Positions 1 through 8,700 of a stretch of 12,245 nucleotides of DNA are shown here, in pieces. Position 1 is the stretch's first letter; every line of letters begins with the position of its first letter. The position numbers and the translations under genes are program-made. Source of the DNA: Pelagophyceae sp. CCMP2097 (lineage: Eukaryota > Sar > Pelagophyceae); assembly GCA_026770575.1 (NCBI GenBank), contig MU657229.1, forward strand, positions 194,354-206,598, read 5' to 3'. The notes under the pieces were generated by a model. The model ran no database searches. It saw only the letters and a program-made list of their open reading frames with translations, and had not been told where the DNA came from.

Positions 1-78
1 CCCCACCCAACCCCAACCCCAGCCCTCCGGGGTGGGGTGGGGTTGGGTGCTCCGCACCCACCCCCCCCTGGGGGGTGG
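1..78. repeat. G-quadruplex motif and stacked inverted repeats upstream of the dynein-2 gene
   Basis: Positions 29-47 hold four G tracts (4, 4, 4 and 3 Gs) separated by one- or two-base loops, a textbook G-quadruplex pattern on the plus strand. Three perfect inverted repeats overlap it: 4-15 with 38-49 (12-bp arms), 44-50 with 54-60 (7-bp arms, 3-nt loop), and 58-66 with 70-78 (9-bp arms, 3-nt loop). The last two share 58-60, so they cannot form together. The C/A-rich left part does not match a TTAGGG-type telomere. Its position about 180 bp before the first ATG would suit a promoter element, which is inference. Confidence 0.6.
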
Positions 79-253
79 TCTGGTCCCCCGACCTAGCACT
101 CGCAAAGCCAAGCACGTCAAAGAATCCAAAGTGCGAGGTCCATAGGGTCTCCCGGGGACCTGTTGGAGGTGGTTTTTGAACCGCATCGCACCTCGACGCG
201 CGGCGGGGCCCGGGGACGCGGACGTTTGCGGCCGCGCGCAGCGCGCGGGTGCG
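79..253 (+). promoter_or_regulatory. Presumed promoter and 5' UTR of the dynein-2 gene
   Basis: No ATG-started coding sequence lies here. The frame of the first exon stays open back to a TTG at 176, but codons before 254 give a basic, Gly/Ala/Arg-rich string with no family resemblance. The ATG at 254 has G at -3 and G at +4, a good eukaryotic start context. No TATA box is evident. Confidence 0.35.
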
Positions 254-2444
254 ATGGTGGAGGTGCAGTATTCGGGCGATCTGGTCTTTACGGATGAGGA
301 CGTCTACTCGTTTGCGTTGGTCTCGCCTCTAAAGTCTAGCGACTCCAAGAACAAGCGCCTCCAGACCGTGAGTGCCTGAACGTGGCCCGAATCGTGCCGA
401 CGCCATTGCCAACAGACTGCAATCTTCACCGACGACCGCGAGACTGCCATGGCCGACGTCGCCGAGACGGGCACCGACGCCATGGACGCCGAAAACGGCG
501 AGGCCAAGGCCGACGACGCCGAGGTCCGTCTTGCCAAGAGGAGCGTCAGAGGGCCGTCGCGAGGCACGGCGGCGCGAACGGCCGCGTTAGGCCAAGAGCG
601 ACGGCGTCGACGTCAAGACCAGCGGCATCGACCTCCGCGTGCTCGAGCAGAGGTGCGTGGCTTGCGTTGAAAGTCACGCTGATGCGACTGCGGCGCCATC
701 GACTGCTCGAGTCGTATAGTAGTCATCTCGAATCGACTCAAGTAATGGTTCTCTAGGATGCTCTCGGAGCTCTCGCAAGAGTCCTCTGCCTTTGACGACT
801 ACGTCCCTCTGCGAACGGGCGGCGAGGAGGACGTGCAGTACAAGTACGCGCTGACCTGCAAGAGGGCGGCCGAGCTGCAGCTGCAGTGCGTGTCTTTGAG
901 CTGGAACGCGACCGGTTCCATGGTCGTCTGCGGCTTTGGTCGCAGAGACACTTTTGGCTGGTGCGACGCCCCTGGCCTGGTCTGCTGCTGGAGCGTCTTC
1001 CGGAGCGACTTTCGGGCCGACAAGCCGACGCACCTGCTGGAGCACAACTCGTGCGTCACGGCCGTAAGTTGTCACCCGAAACGCCCGTCTCACGTGGCCG
1101 TTGGCAGTTTCAACGGCGAGGTCATGGTCTACGATGTCTCCGAGACGGCGGGCGACCCTCTCCTGGCCTGCTCCGCCATCGACGACTACTTTCACCGCGA
1201 ACCTGTGACTGCGGTGCAGTGGGTCGCGGATTCGGCGCAAGCAGGCGAGGGCTTCCAGCTCGCCTCCTTATCCGGAGACGGCAAGATCCTGTGGTGGTCC
1301 ATGCGAAGCGTCGTCGACGAGGACGGCGCTTCGCTGCCTCATCCTGTGCGGGGCCTCCGGATCGCCACTTGTGCAACGTCGCAAAAGGGAGGCAGCCGGC
1401 CGAAAGACTCCATCGTCGGCGGGACGTGCATGGCCGTCGTCGTCGTCGGCAAGACGCCCTCTATTTTAGTCGGGTCGGAGGGTGGGATGGTCCTGCGCTT
1501 ATTCGGCCACGGTCTCCAAAAAGACCTGCTCTCCAAAAAGAAGCCAAAGGGCGGCACCCTCCGCTGGGAGCCCGAGGCCATGGAGCTCGCGGCGTACGTG
1601 CCCGCGATGCAGCAGGCCAAGTTGGTCAAACACGTAGAGGCGTACGTGACACAGGACCATCGCGACGTGGTGCACGCCAGAGACGTTTTTAAATCCAAGC
1701 CAAAGCCTACTTACGTCTTCCCGCCGCCGGCGGGCGTCGTCACCGAGTTCGAGAAGCACACGGGCCCGACGACGGCTTTGGCGCTGAGCCCGTTCGACCG
1801 GCGACTCTTTCTCTCCGCGGGCGTCGACGGCAAGCTCAAGCTCTTTTCCACTCTACGCACAAAGCCTTTGGCCGAGCTCGAGCGCGGCGGTGCCGCCGAC
1901 GCCGGCGACGCCGGCGGGCGGTTTAAAGCGCAGGGCAACGGCCTGTACAGCGCGGACTGGTGCAGACCCGCGTCCTGGGAAAATCACTGCAACGAGTGAA
2001 GCGCCGTCGCCAGCGGCAGCCGAGAGACGAGCCGGAGACCCTCGCTATGGCCTTGAGACGCAATCACCGTGGCCTTGCGACGCGAAAGGCGGGTGCCGTA
2101 AACCGTGAACCGCTAGGTCAAAAGTGCGCCCTCTGGTCTTCGTCGTCGCGGGCGACGCAGGCGTCGTGGCCATCTACGACCTCGCCGACGGAGGCGCGCG
2201 CGACGCCACCCCCGTGGCGATGCTGCACATCCCGTCGCCAAAGTCCGACGCGCCGCGGGCCTCGGTCCACTCGGACCGAATCCTCGCCGTCCGATTCAAC
2301 CCAAAGCAGCGCGACTTCCTCGCCTGCGGCGACGCCGCAGGACGGGTCCACGTCTGGCAGCTGCCCTGGCGCCTGGGCAACCCGGAGCCCGCGGAAGCGG
2401 ACGCGCTCGCCAAGCTTGCGACGGCCCTCGAGGAGCTCAACTGA
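254..2444 (+). CDS. WDR34: Cytoplasmic dynein-2 intermediate chain 2, WD40 protein
   Basis: This is the WDR34/DYNC2I2 subunit (FAP133 in Chlamydomonas) of the motor that drives retrograde intraflagellar transport. Exons are 254-367, 416-523, 591-652, 757-1959 and 2117-2444. Phases agree at every junction and give 604 aa; the human protein is about 536. About seven WD40 blades start near residue 138. Diagnostic blocks include SWNATGS, HPKRPSHVAVGSFNGEV, SPFDRRLFLSAGVDGKL and, across the last junction, ADW-SKVRPLVF, which matches the human family member at the same place. The disordered N-terminus has AETGTDA near residue 54, resembling the LC8 (TQT) sites of this family; that role is inferred. 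Introns: GTGAGT-CAG (48 nt), GTCCGT-TAG (67), GTGCGT-TAG (104) and GTGCAG-TAG (157). The second intron has the weakest donor, so exon 2/3 edges are less sure. Confidence 0.9.
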
Positions 2445-2581
2445 CACGAGACGAGGCAGACGGCCCTTGCCGAGACCCTTTCCCTGTCGGTACAGTCACT
2501 TTGGGGTCCTCCTCTTTCGATACGACTCGTCGCGTCCAAGTCTCAGTCGTCGTGGGAGTGTCATCCCTTAGAGTAAACACT
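2445..2581. other. Intergenic space between two convergent genes
   Basis: These 137 bases separate the stop of the dynein-2 chain from the stop of the opposing Met-rich repeat protein. Both 3' UTRs must fit here or overlap. I see no AATAAA on either strand and no other structure. Confidence 0.5.
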
Positions 2582-3979
2582 TCAGGCCTTGGCCATCTTC
2601 GGGGGCCGGCGCGCCTCGACGAAGATGTCGTCCTCGAAGACATCCGCCAGCGCGAGCCACGCCTTTTCGAAGTCGCCGCGGTCCAGCGTCTCGGGCGAGC
2701 CCGCCTCGGCCCAGGCCTCGGCGAGGTCGGCGTCGGAGAGGTCGTCGGGCAGAGAGCCGCACAACGCCGCCACGGGAGGCAGCGCCTTGAACGCGGCCAT
2801 GGTGACGGCGCCCACGGGCGTCGACATTTGCGACGCCACCGTGAAGAGCGCGTCGATCCTAGCGTCCGGGTGATGGAATCGTTTCTTTGAAAGGACGAGG
2901 CTCGCACATCTTGGCGTCGCGGGCAGTCAGAACCACGACGGGGAGTTTGTTGATTGCGGCGGCGGCGTCCATGGTCGGGGTGGACTGCATGGCGATTTGC
3001 TCCATCTGCTCGTCCGTCATGCCGTCTACGAGGGGGTTGAGTCAAAAAGGGTCAAAGCGAGGGGGTTTCGATGCACAAGCGACGTGCCGCCGTCGTCTAA
3101 TGAGTGAATGGCGGTCCGACGCATCCCAAGGGCGGCGTGCATGACAGGAGAAGAAGTCCGCATCGGGGACGGCACTGACTCATCTGCTTCTGGGCCATGG
3201 CGGACGCTTGCGCGAGCTGGTCCGGCGACATTTTCGCCATTTGCTGCTGCGCAGCTTGAAGCATGCCTGCGGAGGCGGGGGTCAGTAGAGGACACCGTCG
3301 AGGAGGCCTCCGAGGTCCATGTCCGTACAGGGTCGTATAGGGACCGTACAGGGACCATAGAGGACCGTATACGACCGTTTGTCGTGGGAAACGCACCCGG
3401 GTTGGCCTTCATCATCTTCATGCTCATCTTGAGAAGGTCCGGGTTCATGCCCATGTCCTTCAGCCGCTTCTGCTCCTCGGGCGACCTGCAAAAGCGTCGG
3501 CGGGCGCGCAGAAACGAGAGGTTCCCGTGAAGCGTTTCTCCCGTCACCACGCACATATTCTCAATATCTTTCATCATCCTTTCAGTCTGCTCCTTCATCT
3601 GGTCCGGCGACATCGACTTCATCGCCTCCGCCGCCTGCTTCATCTGCTCCGGGCTGAAGTTGGGCCTAGAAGAGGGCGTGGGAAAGGCACGCGAGGAGTA
3701 GCGTAGACGCAAAAAGGTTGGAAATCCATAAGGGCCGTAAAGGCACACGGCACGCAAAGGGCGACGGCGACCCGGCGAAACGCAGACGACGGACGGGCGA
3801 GGCGCGCGGTGCGCACGGGGACCATTTTCCAACGACTGTGCCACGCACATGCTGCGTACTTGCACGTTTCTCCGCTGCGCCACCGACGCGCCGGCCGGCG
3901 CGCGGAAGGGCAGCAGCGCGGCCACGAACGACTGCGTCGCCAATAAAGCCAGTACGGCAGCGCGCGAGAGCAGCATCAT
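2582..3979 (-). CDS. Signal-peptide protein with Met-rich S-P-[DE]-Q-M repeats
   Basis: Exons in coding order are 3979-3849, 3665-3555, 3485-3397, 3266-3180, 3025-2908 and 2858-2582. All phases agree and give 270 aa. Residues 1-22 form a hydrophobic signal (LLSRAAVLALLATQSFVAAL); the Arg/Ala/Ser-rich stretch after it could be a plastid transit peptide as in secondary-plastid algae. Residues 48-151 carry Met-rich helical repeats: SPEQM at 48, SPDQM at 63, SPEEQ at 82, NPDLL at 95, SPDQL at 124 and TDEQM at 143. NPDLLKMSMKMMKANPG resembles the NP motifs of STI1/Tic40-type chaperone-binding segments and the tail of the plant envelope receptor OEP61/TPR7. There is no TPR domain. The C-terminal 90 residues are acidic and helical with no family I know. 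A chaperone-docking role in plastid or ER is only inference. Confidence 0.8.
3324..3375 (-). repeat. Degenerate 10-11 bp tandem repeat inside an intron
   Basis: Five units of 10-11 bp run head to tail (plus-strand starts 3324, 3334, 3345, 3356 and 3366), close to CGTAYAGGGAC, or GTCCCTRTACG in the sense of the gene. They lie in intron 3 (3267-3396, 130 nt) of the Met-rich repeat gene. A 10-bp palindrome, GGAGGCCTCC, sits beside them at 3302-3311. A related motif recurs in the patatin intron at 9854-9910. Confidence 0.7.
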
Positions 3980-4138
3980 CGTCGTCGGTGCTGTTTCTGA
4001 CTACGCTTTGATCTGAGCTCGCCAAATTGCGGTTTGCTCCGGGTTTCTTTGGGAAACCCAAAGGATTTTCGAAGACGATTCTTCATTCTGTGACCGCGGC
4101 GCGGAAGCCGGGCGTCGAAGGAGCGGCCGCCGCCGCAG
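3980..4138. promoter_or_regulatory. Presumed divergent promoter region
   Basis: This less GC-rich stretch lies between the minus-strand start at 3979 and the first coding-like segment of the plus-strand gene(s) at 4139. No plus-strand ATG occurs in it, which is why the start of the plus gene could not be set. A short inverted repeat, TTTGGG/CCCAAA, lies at 4048-4062. No clear TATA box. Confidence 0.35.
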
Positions 4139-4751
4139 GAAGGCGTGCGCCCGGGCGACTGCATCCGCATCGACGCATTGCGCGGCGTATTGGTGGAAGA
4201 GGCTGCGGAGGACCGGAGCATCATACTCGAGGACGCACACAGAACCCGGCGCACCCACATCCAAGGCAACGCCGTCGACGCCCGCGTCGGCCATCCAAGC
4301 GTCTGGACGGCCAAATTACCGCCGATGGAGGAGCGACCGGCGTTTCGCCGGGGGACTCATCGCACTAGTCCGTGAGCCCGAAGAGTGCCTCGTCGACGGG
4401 TCGACGCTACGTCCTCGCGCAGGACCGCGCGATGTGCGCGCGCTCGGCGCCGCCCAGCCGGTACCCGCGCGACGAGCAACCCGGCGTCGGCTCGAACGTT
4501 TCGGCCGACCGCCGAGGCGTCGACGTCGGCCAGGCCTCGTCGTGCCGCACCGCGTCACGGATGGTCCTGACACCGGGATTGGATGGAGCGACGATGGATG
4601 CGCGCCGGGGGCGCGGTCTTCGTGACAGTGGCTGCTGTGCGAAGAAAACACGAGCGGTGGATGCCACCGTAGGTACTGCGGGGTCCACGCCCACGGCGAG
4701 ATCCGCAGCCACTACGGCCGAGACTTTGTGGCATGCTGCGACGTCGAATAA
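4139..4751 (+). CDS. Unidentified multi-exon gene, 5' end not resolved
   Basis: I do not recognise this protein. Codon-position composition supports plus-strand coding. In 4139-4300 the AT count is low at third positions, intermediate at first and high at second. Likely exons are 4139-4300 (after a CCGCAG acceptor; contains GDCIRIDALRGVLVEEAAED), 4369-4563 (after GCACTAG) and 4629-4751 (after GTGACAG). The introns would be 68 and 65 nt and both are phase 0. The last exon is Cys/His-rich (LLCEENTSGGCHRRYCGVHA) and ends at a TAA that overlaps AATAAA (4747-4752). Alternatively a donor GTCGAA at 4743 joins, in phase, to a GTAG acceptor ending at 4842, making one gene with the next entry. No ATG precedes the first exon without running into the neighbouring gene, so a missed first exon or a decayed gene are both possible. 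The donors GTCTGG and GTCCTG are weak. Confidence 0.35.
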
Positions 4752-4842
4752 AGTGTGCAAACGTGGAGACGACCGAGTGATGAAGGAGCAGCTCAGAGGC
4801 CGGGCGTCGCCCGGAAAGACCACGGTCTTCACCTCGGCGTAG

Positions 4843-5783
4843 GCGCTCCCCGCGTCGGACGGCTTTGTTGCATTTGCGGCGCGAGACGACTTTGTCGCGA
4901 CGGTGACGCCAAACGCAAGAATCCACGCCAAGAACGACGCTCCCGCGCTGCTCGACGCGGCGGCGCGGCATCTCGACGACGACGACGACGGCGACGACGA
5001 CGACCGGCCGCCGGCGACGGTTGGCGACGATTGGGCGGTTGGCGACGACTTGGCGCCGACGCCGCTGCAAAAGAGACACCGCACGACGGGGCCCGCAGGC
5101 CTCCGCGCCGAGACGTGGGACGGCGCCTCGCCGCCGACCTCTGGAAGCGGCGCCGACGAACCGGCACGCGGCCTCTCGCGACGCGGCCAACACGGCGGCA
5201 CCGACGGAGACCGCCGCGGTCGGGACGCGCGCGAGCCGCGTGCACGAAGGAGCGTCGCGCGAGGCGTCGCGCGAGGCGCCGGTCCGCACGTTGGTCCGCC
5301 TGACTTCAAAGGTCCGGGCGTCTTCGAAGAGCGCGCAGCTGCTGATGAAGCGCCTCGGCGCCTGCGGCCTCACGCCGGCGTCGCGCCCGCCCGCGCCGAG
5401 GATGCCGAGAAAACCCGGACCGTCACACGACAAAGCAAACGCAACCCAGACCGCCGGGGAGACCACCTTTGCCGTGAGACGCGTCGGTGATCCCGGAGTG
5501 CCGCTCCTCGCCGCTAGGTGCCGTGAGACACGTAACTGTCGCCGCTAGGTTCCTGCGGACGGACCTCACGCGCTGCGACGCCGATACAGTGCGCCTCGCG
5601 ATCCGCATCACGCGCGACGCCGACGGCGCGCGCGCCATCGCCACGCTGCGGGGCTGGCAGCGCGCGCTCCTCCAGTCCGCCTCGGAAGCCACCGCGGCCG
5701 CGCGGCCCTCGGCAAACGCGCGCGCGACGCCAGCCGCCTCGCGAGGGGGGACTCGACTGCAGGAAGAGAACTCCGAGTCGAAT
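4843..5783 (+). CDS. Unidentified coding segment(s) with acidic run, probably the 3' part of the preceding gene
   Basis: The clearest part is 4843 to about 5114, read in the frame giving SDGFVAFAARDDFVATVTPN followed by an Asp run (five Asp, Gly, four Asp; 4975-5004). First, second and third codon positions there carry roughly 21, 35 and few AT bases, the expected order for the plus strand and the wrong order for the minus strand. GC3 then moves to another frame by about 5150 and again after 5549, so at least two introns follow. Candidate sites are a donor GTGAGA at 5474 and CGCTAG acceptors ending at 5517 and 5548. The segment after 5549 reads FLRTDLTRCDADTVRLAIRI. I could not make all phases agree, so no full protein is offered. 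The end is set loosely by a TGA at 5781-5783 in one frame. No domain recognised. Confidence 0.3.
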
Positions 5784-5787
5784 GAAA

Positions 5788-8700
5788 TTAATACGTGCCG
5801 CCGTCGCCTCGGATCGCCGGGCTCATGGGCACGACGACGGACCTGTCGCTTCCCCTGGTGGGTGGCCCCGAGGACAGAACGCCCGCGGAGGACGTGACGC
5901 GGACGACCATGCCGAAATTGCGCTGCTCCGACGCGCTGTCAAACGTGCGCTGCTCCGCCGCGCCGCCGACGGGCGTCTGCGGCCTTGAATGCGATCGCGT
6001 TTTCGCCGCGCGCAGCGGCATGGCCCCGGGAGCCGCCTTTGACGCGGGCCGCCGCCGGATCGCGCCGGGCGACGCGGGCGAGGCCTCGAGCGTCGCGAGC
6101 GACTGCGACCCGAGAATCGGCGCCGTCACGCTGAGCGTCGGCGCCGACGCCGACGCGTCGAGCCGCCGCGGCGCGCGCGCCGCCCAGTCGTCGGAGGCCG
6201 AGGCGTCCGAAAGGGAAAAAGCTTGCTTGCCCCCGACGCGGTACCACGGCTTCGGCTGCGCCGGTTGCGCGAGCGTGGGGCCGCGCTGCAGCGCGAGCGC
6301 ACGCGCAGTGGCCGCGCCGAGGTTCGCCCGCAAAGCGATCTGTTGAGCGATTTGTTGCTGCGCGGCTTCTTTTGCGTCGAGCGGCCGCCCGTCGGAAGAC
6401 GCGGAATCCGGCCCCTCGTCCTCCTCGTGGTCCAGCGCCGTGAGCGTGAAGACATGCCTTTCCGGCTGGACGTCTGCCTCGGCGGGTCTTTGGAACTTGC
6501 CGCCCATTGGAGACTCCACGTCCACAAAGCAGCCCCGGTGCCTGCGCGCTTGCTGCGCGGCGGTGCGCTGCGACCCGAGGAGGCGCGTCAGCGCCTCCCA
6601 CTCGTCGACGAAGGAGGCGGAAGTGGCCTGCGGGACGAAGTCGTTGACCGCAGGAGGCGACGCCCTGGGCTGGCTCCGCTTCGGCGTCGGCTGCGCCTGC
6701 CTCGGCTGCAGCAATGCGACGGGCGCGTGCAGCAGTGCGACGGGCGCGGCCTCGAGGCGGGCCCAGCTCTGGGCTCCGTTTGTTCGGGCGTTTTGCGCCG
6801 CGATGGCCCTTTGAGGCGCCACCACGAACGCGGCGTCGAAAGCCGCGTCCGCGGAAAACAGCTCGACGACGCCGCCCGGCGTGGGCTCCAAGCCCGGCAG
6901 GACGACGTTTGGCACACCGGAAGCGCATTTCCGGCCGGAAGGGTGCATGCCTTGGCTCGGCCGGAACAGCCTCGCGCGATCTTTCAAGAGCGAATGCACT
7001 TCTCCTGCCACCGCCGCCGCGTTTGTGTGTTTCCACCAGCCGCGCGGGTCCCACATGAGCTCTGCGCGTAAAACGGAAGCGACGAAGGGCTGTCCTTTGA
7101 AAGGACTGACGTCGATCACGTTGCCGTCGTCGGAAACGTCCACAACAAACGCATAAACGTTGTCAGACACCTCCACGGCCTCTGCCGCGCGCGGCCGCCG
7201 TAGGCCCCGCGCGTCGATGACCTCGCCCTCCGAAAAAACGTCCGTTTCTGGCTCGACCGCGTAAGCCGACTGCGCCTTCGCCGGCAGCACGTCCGAGAGC
7301 GCCGTGGACTCGTGGAGCACGCGCATCGACTCTGGGGGCAATCTCATGGCCGACCCGTAGCTGCTGAAGCTGCCTCGCGGCGCCTCGCGCGGGCTCGGCT
7401 GCTCGCCGAGGAGCGCCCGCGAGGAGCGCTCGTCGGATTCGGCGAACTGGAGCATTCTCGACGAGCCCATCCTCGACTTTGAGAAGCTGTTGCTCCGCGC
7501 CCACGCCGCCGAAGTCGGCGAGTCGACGGCGAGCGGGGCCTCGTTGCCGAAGAAGGTGATGCCCGGAGTGAGCGGCACGCTGATCTTCAAAAGCATATGT
7601 GAAGACACCGACGCCAACGTCGACTGCGACGCCGCCGCGGCCAACTGCGGCGGCGGCGGCGCGCGCGCGGGGAGCGCGACGTCTGCTGCGGCGAGGCCCG
7701 CTGCCGCGGCGAGCGATTCGACGGCGGCGTAGGCCTTGTTCTTGCCAACTTGCGTGCCCACCGCGCCGAGCTTTGGGCACGACGGGGCGCGCGAGAGCAG
7801 GATGGCCGCGTGGCGCCATAGAGCCTCGCGCCGCGCCGTTTCTTGGAACGAGGAAACCGCAGCCGCCAGATCCGAACCCAGCAACGGCTCAAAACGAGTC
7901 ACCACGTGCGGCAGCGCCGCCAGGAGCGACGCATCCAGAGACGCGTAATGTGATGGCGGCGGTTTGGCGTCTGGTTTCGACGGCGCTAAGCCGACGTCGC
8001 CGTTGGCCTCGCGGCACGCCTCCCCAAGCTCGTAAACAATCGCCGACTTTGCATAGGCCGGTAGAGCGGCGAGCTCCTCGATGGCATTCAAGTCCAAGGA
8101 ATCTAAAAGCAGCACGGTTAGAGCCTCGACGACCATCTTCGTCGGCAGGTCGAATCTCACAGCCGCCGCTAAAAGCACGGCCGCGTCCAAGCGCGGCGCC
8201 GCCGCCAGTTTGGAAACATCGGGCGGCCGCGGCGGCAACGGCTCGACGGTGGCGCGCTTGGTCGGGCGGCCACATCGCACTTTTCTTTCTATCTCCCACT
8301 GACGGTGCGTCGTCGCTTCGAACGCGTAGGCCTTTGCCAAGTATTTCAGGCGAAACGCGTCGCGGGCTGGGCCCGGCCGCGGCTGCTTTTCTAAAGCTTT
8401 AAAGTGCAACTTGAGCATGGAACGCTCCGCCTCGACGGGCGTGTAGTCGTCACCCCCCCCCAGCGCCGCGAAGAAGCCCCTGGGCGTTGGCGGCGCGTCG
8501 GCGCGGCTCGGGCGCACGGCGCGGTCGCCGTCGCGGCTCGCGCGCGCGGCGCGGCCGTCGCTCGATTGCGGCGCGTCGTCGCGGCTGCGGTGGCCGCCGT
8601 CGCTCGCGTGCGGCGCGTCGTCGGCGCCGGCGCGCTCAGACGCGGAGACGAACTCTCCGTCGAGGACCCACACCGAAGGCACGTAGAGCAGTGCCCCTCG

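Noticed and set aside
1..60. Possible telomere at the left edge (C/A-rich repeats)
   Set aside because: The units are irregular CCCCAA/CCCACC strings, not a CCCTAA-type array, and the complementary G-rich arm follows at once, making an inverted repeat instead.
3026..3979. Minus-strand 317-codon uninterrupted frame taken as one exon
   Set aside because: Most of its introns happen to be open. Segments such as 3666-3848 break the Met-repeat pattern and carry good splice sites; the spliced model gives clean repeats and reaches a better C-terminus.
4001..4294. Minus-strand open frame of 97 codons beginning at an ATG
   Set aside because: It would end 22 bp before the ATG of the next minus-strand gene, its second half is A/T-rich with weak codon bias, and the opposite strand has the lower AT at third positions.
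4840..4842. In-frame TAG between two good coding stretches, as stop-codon readthrough
   Set aside because: The TAG matches the TAG|G acceptor style of this locus and joins in phase to a donor at 4743, so splicing explains it more simply than readthrough.
4407..5309. Long minus-strand open frame (about 300 codons) with Ser-rich and TM-like stretches
   Set aside because: It shares third-position sites with the plus-strand frame, so GC3 alone cannot separate them. In 4843-5114 the first/second position AT order fits the plus strand, splice-like sites are on the plus strand, and the minus frame fits poorly at 4629-4751.
5795..6346. Plus-strand 183-codon frame with plausible-looking protein
   Set aside because: Antisense shadow of the LRR gene sharing its third positions; no splice context or family resemblance.
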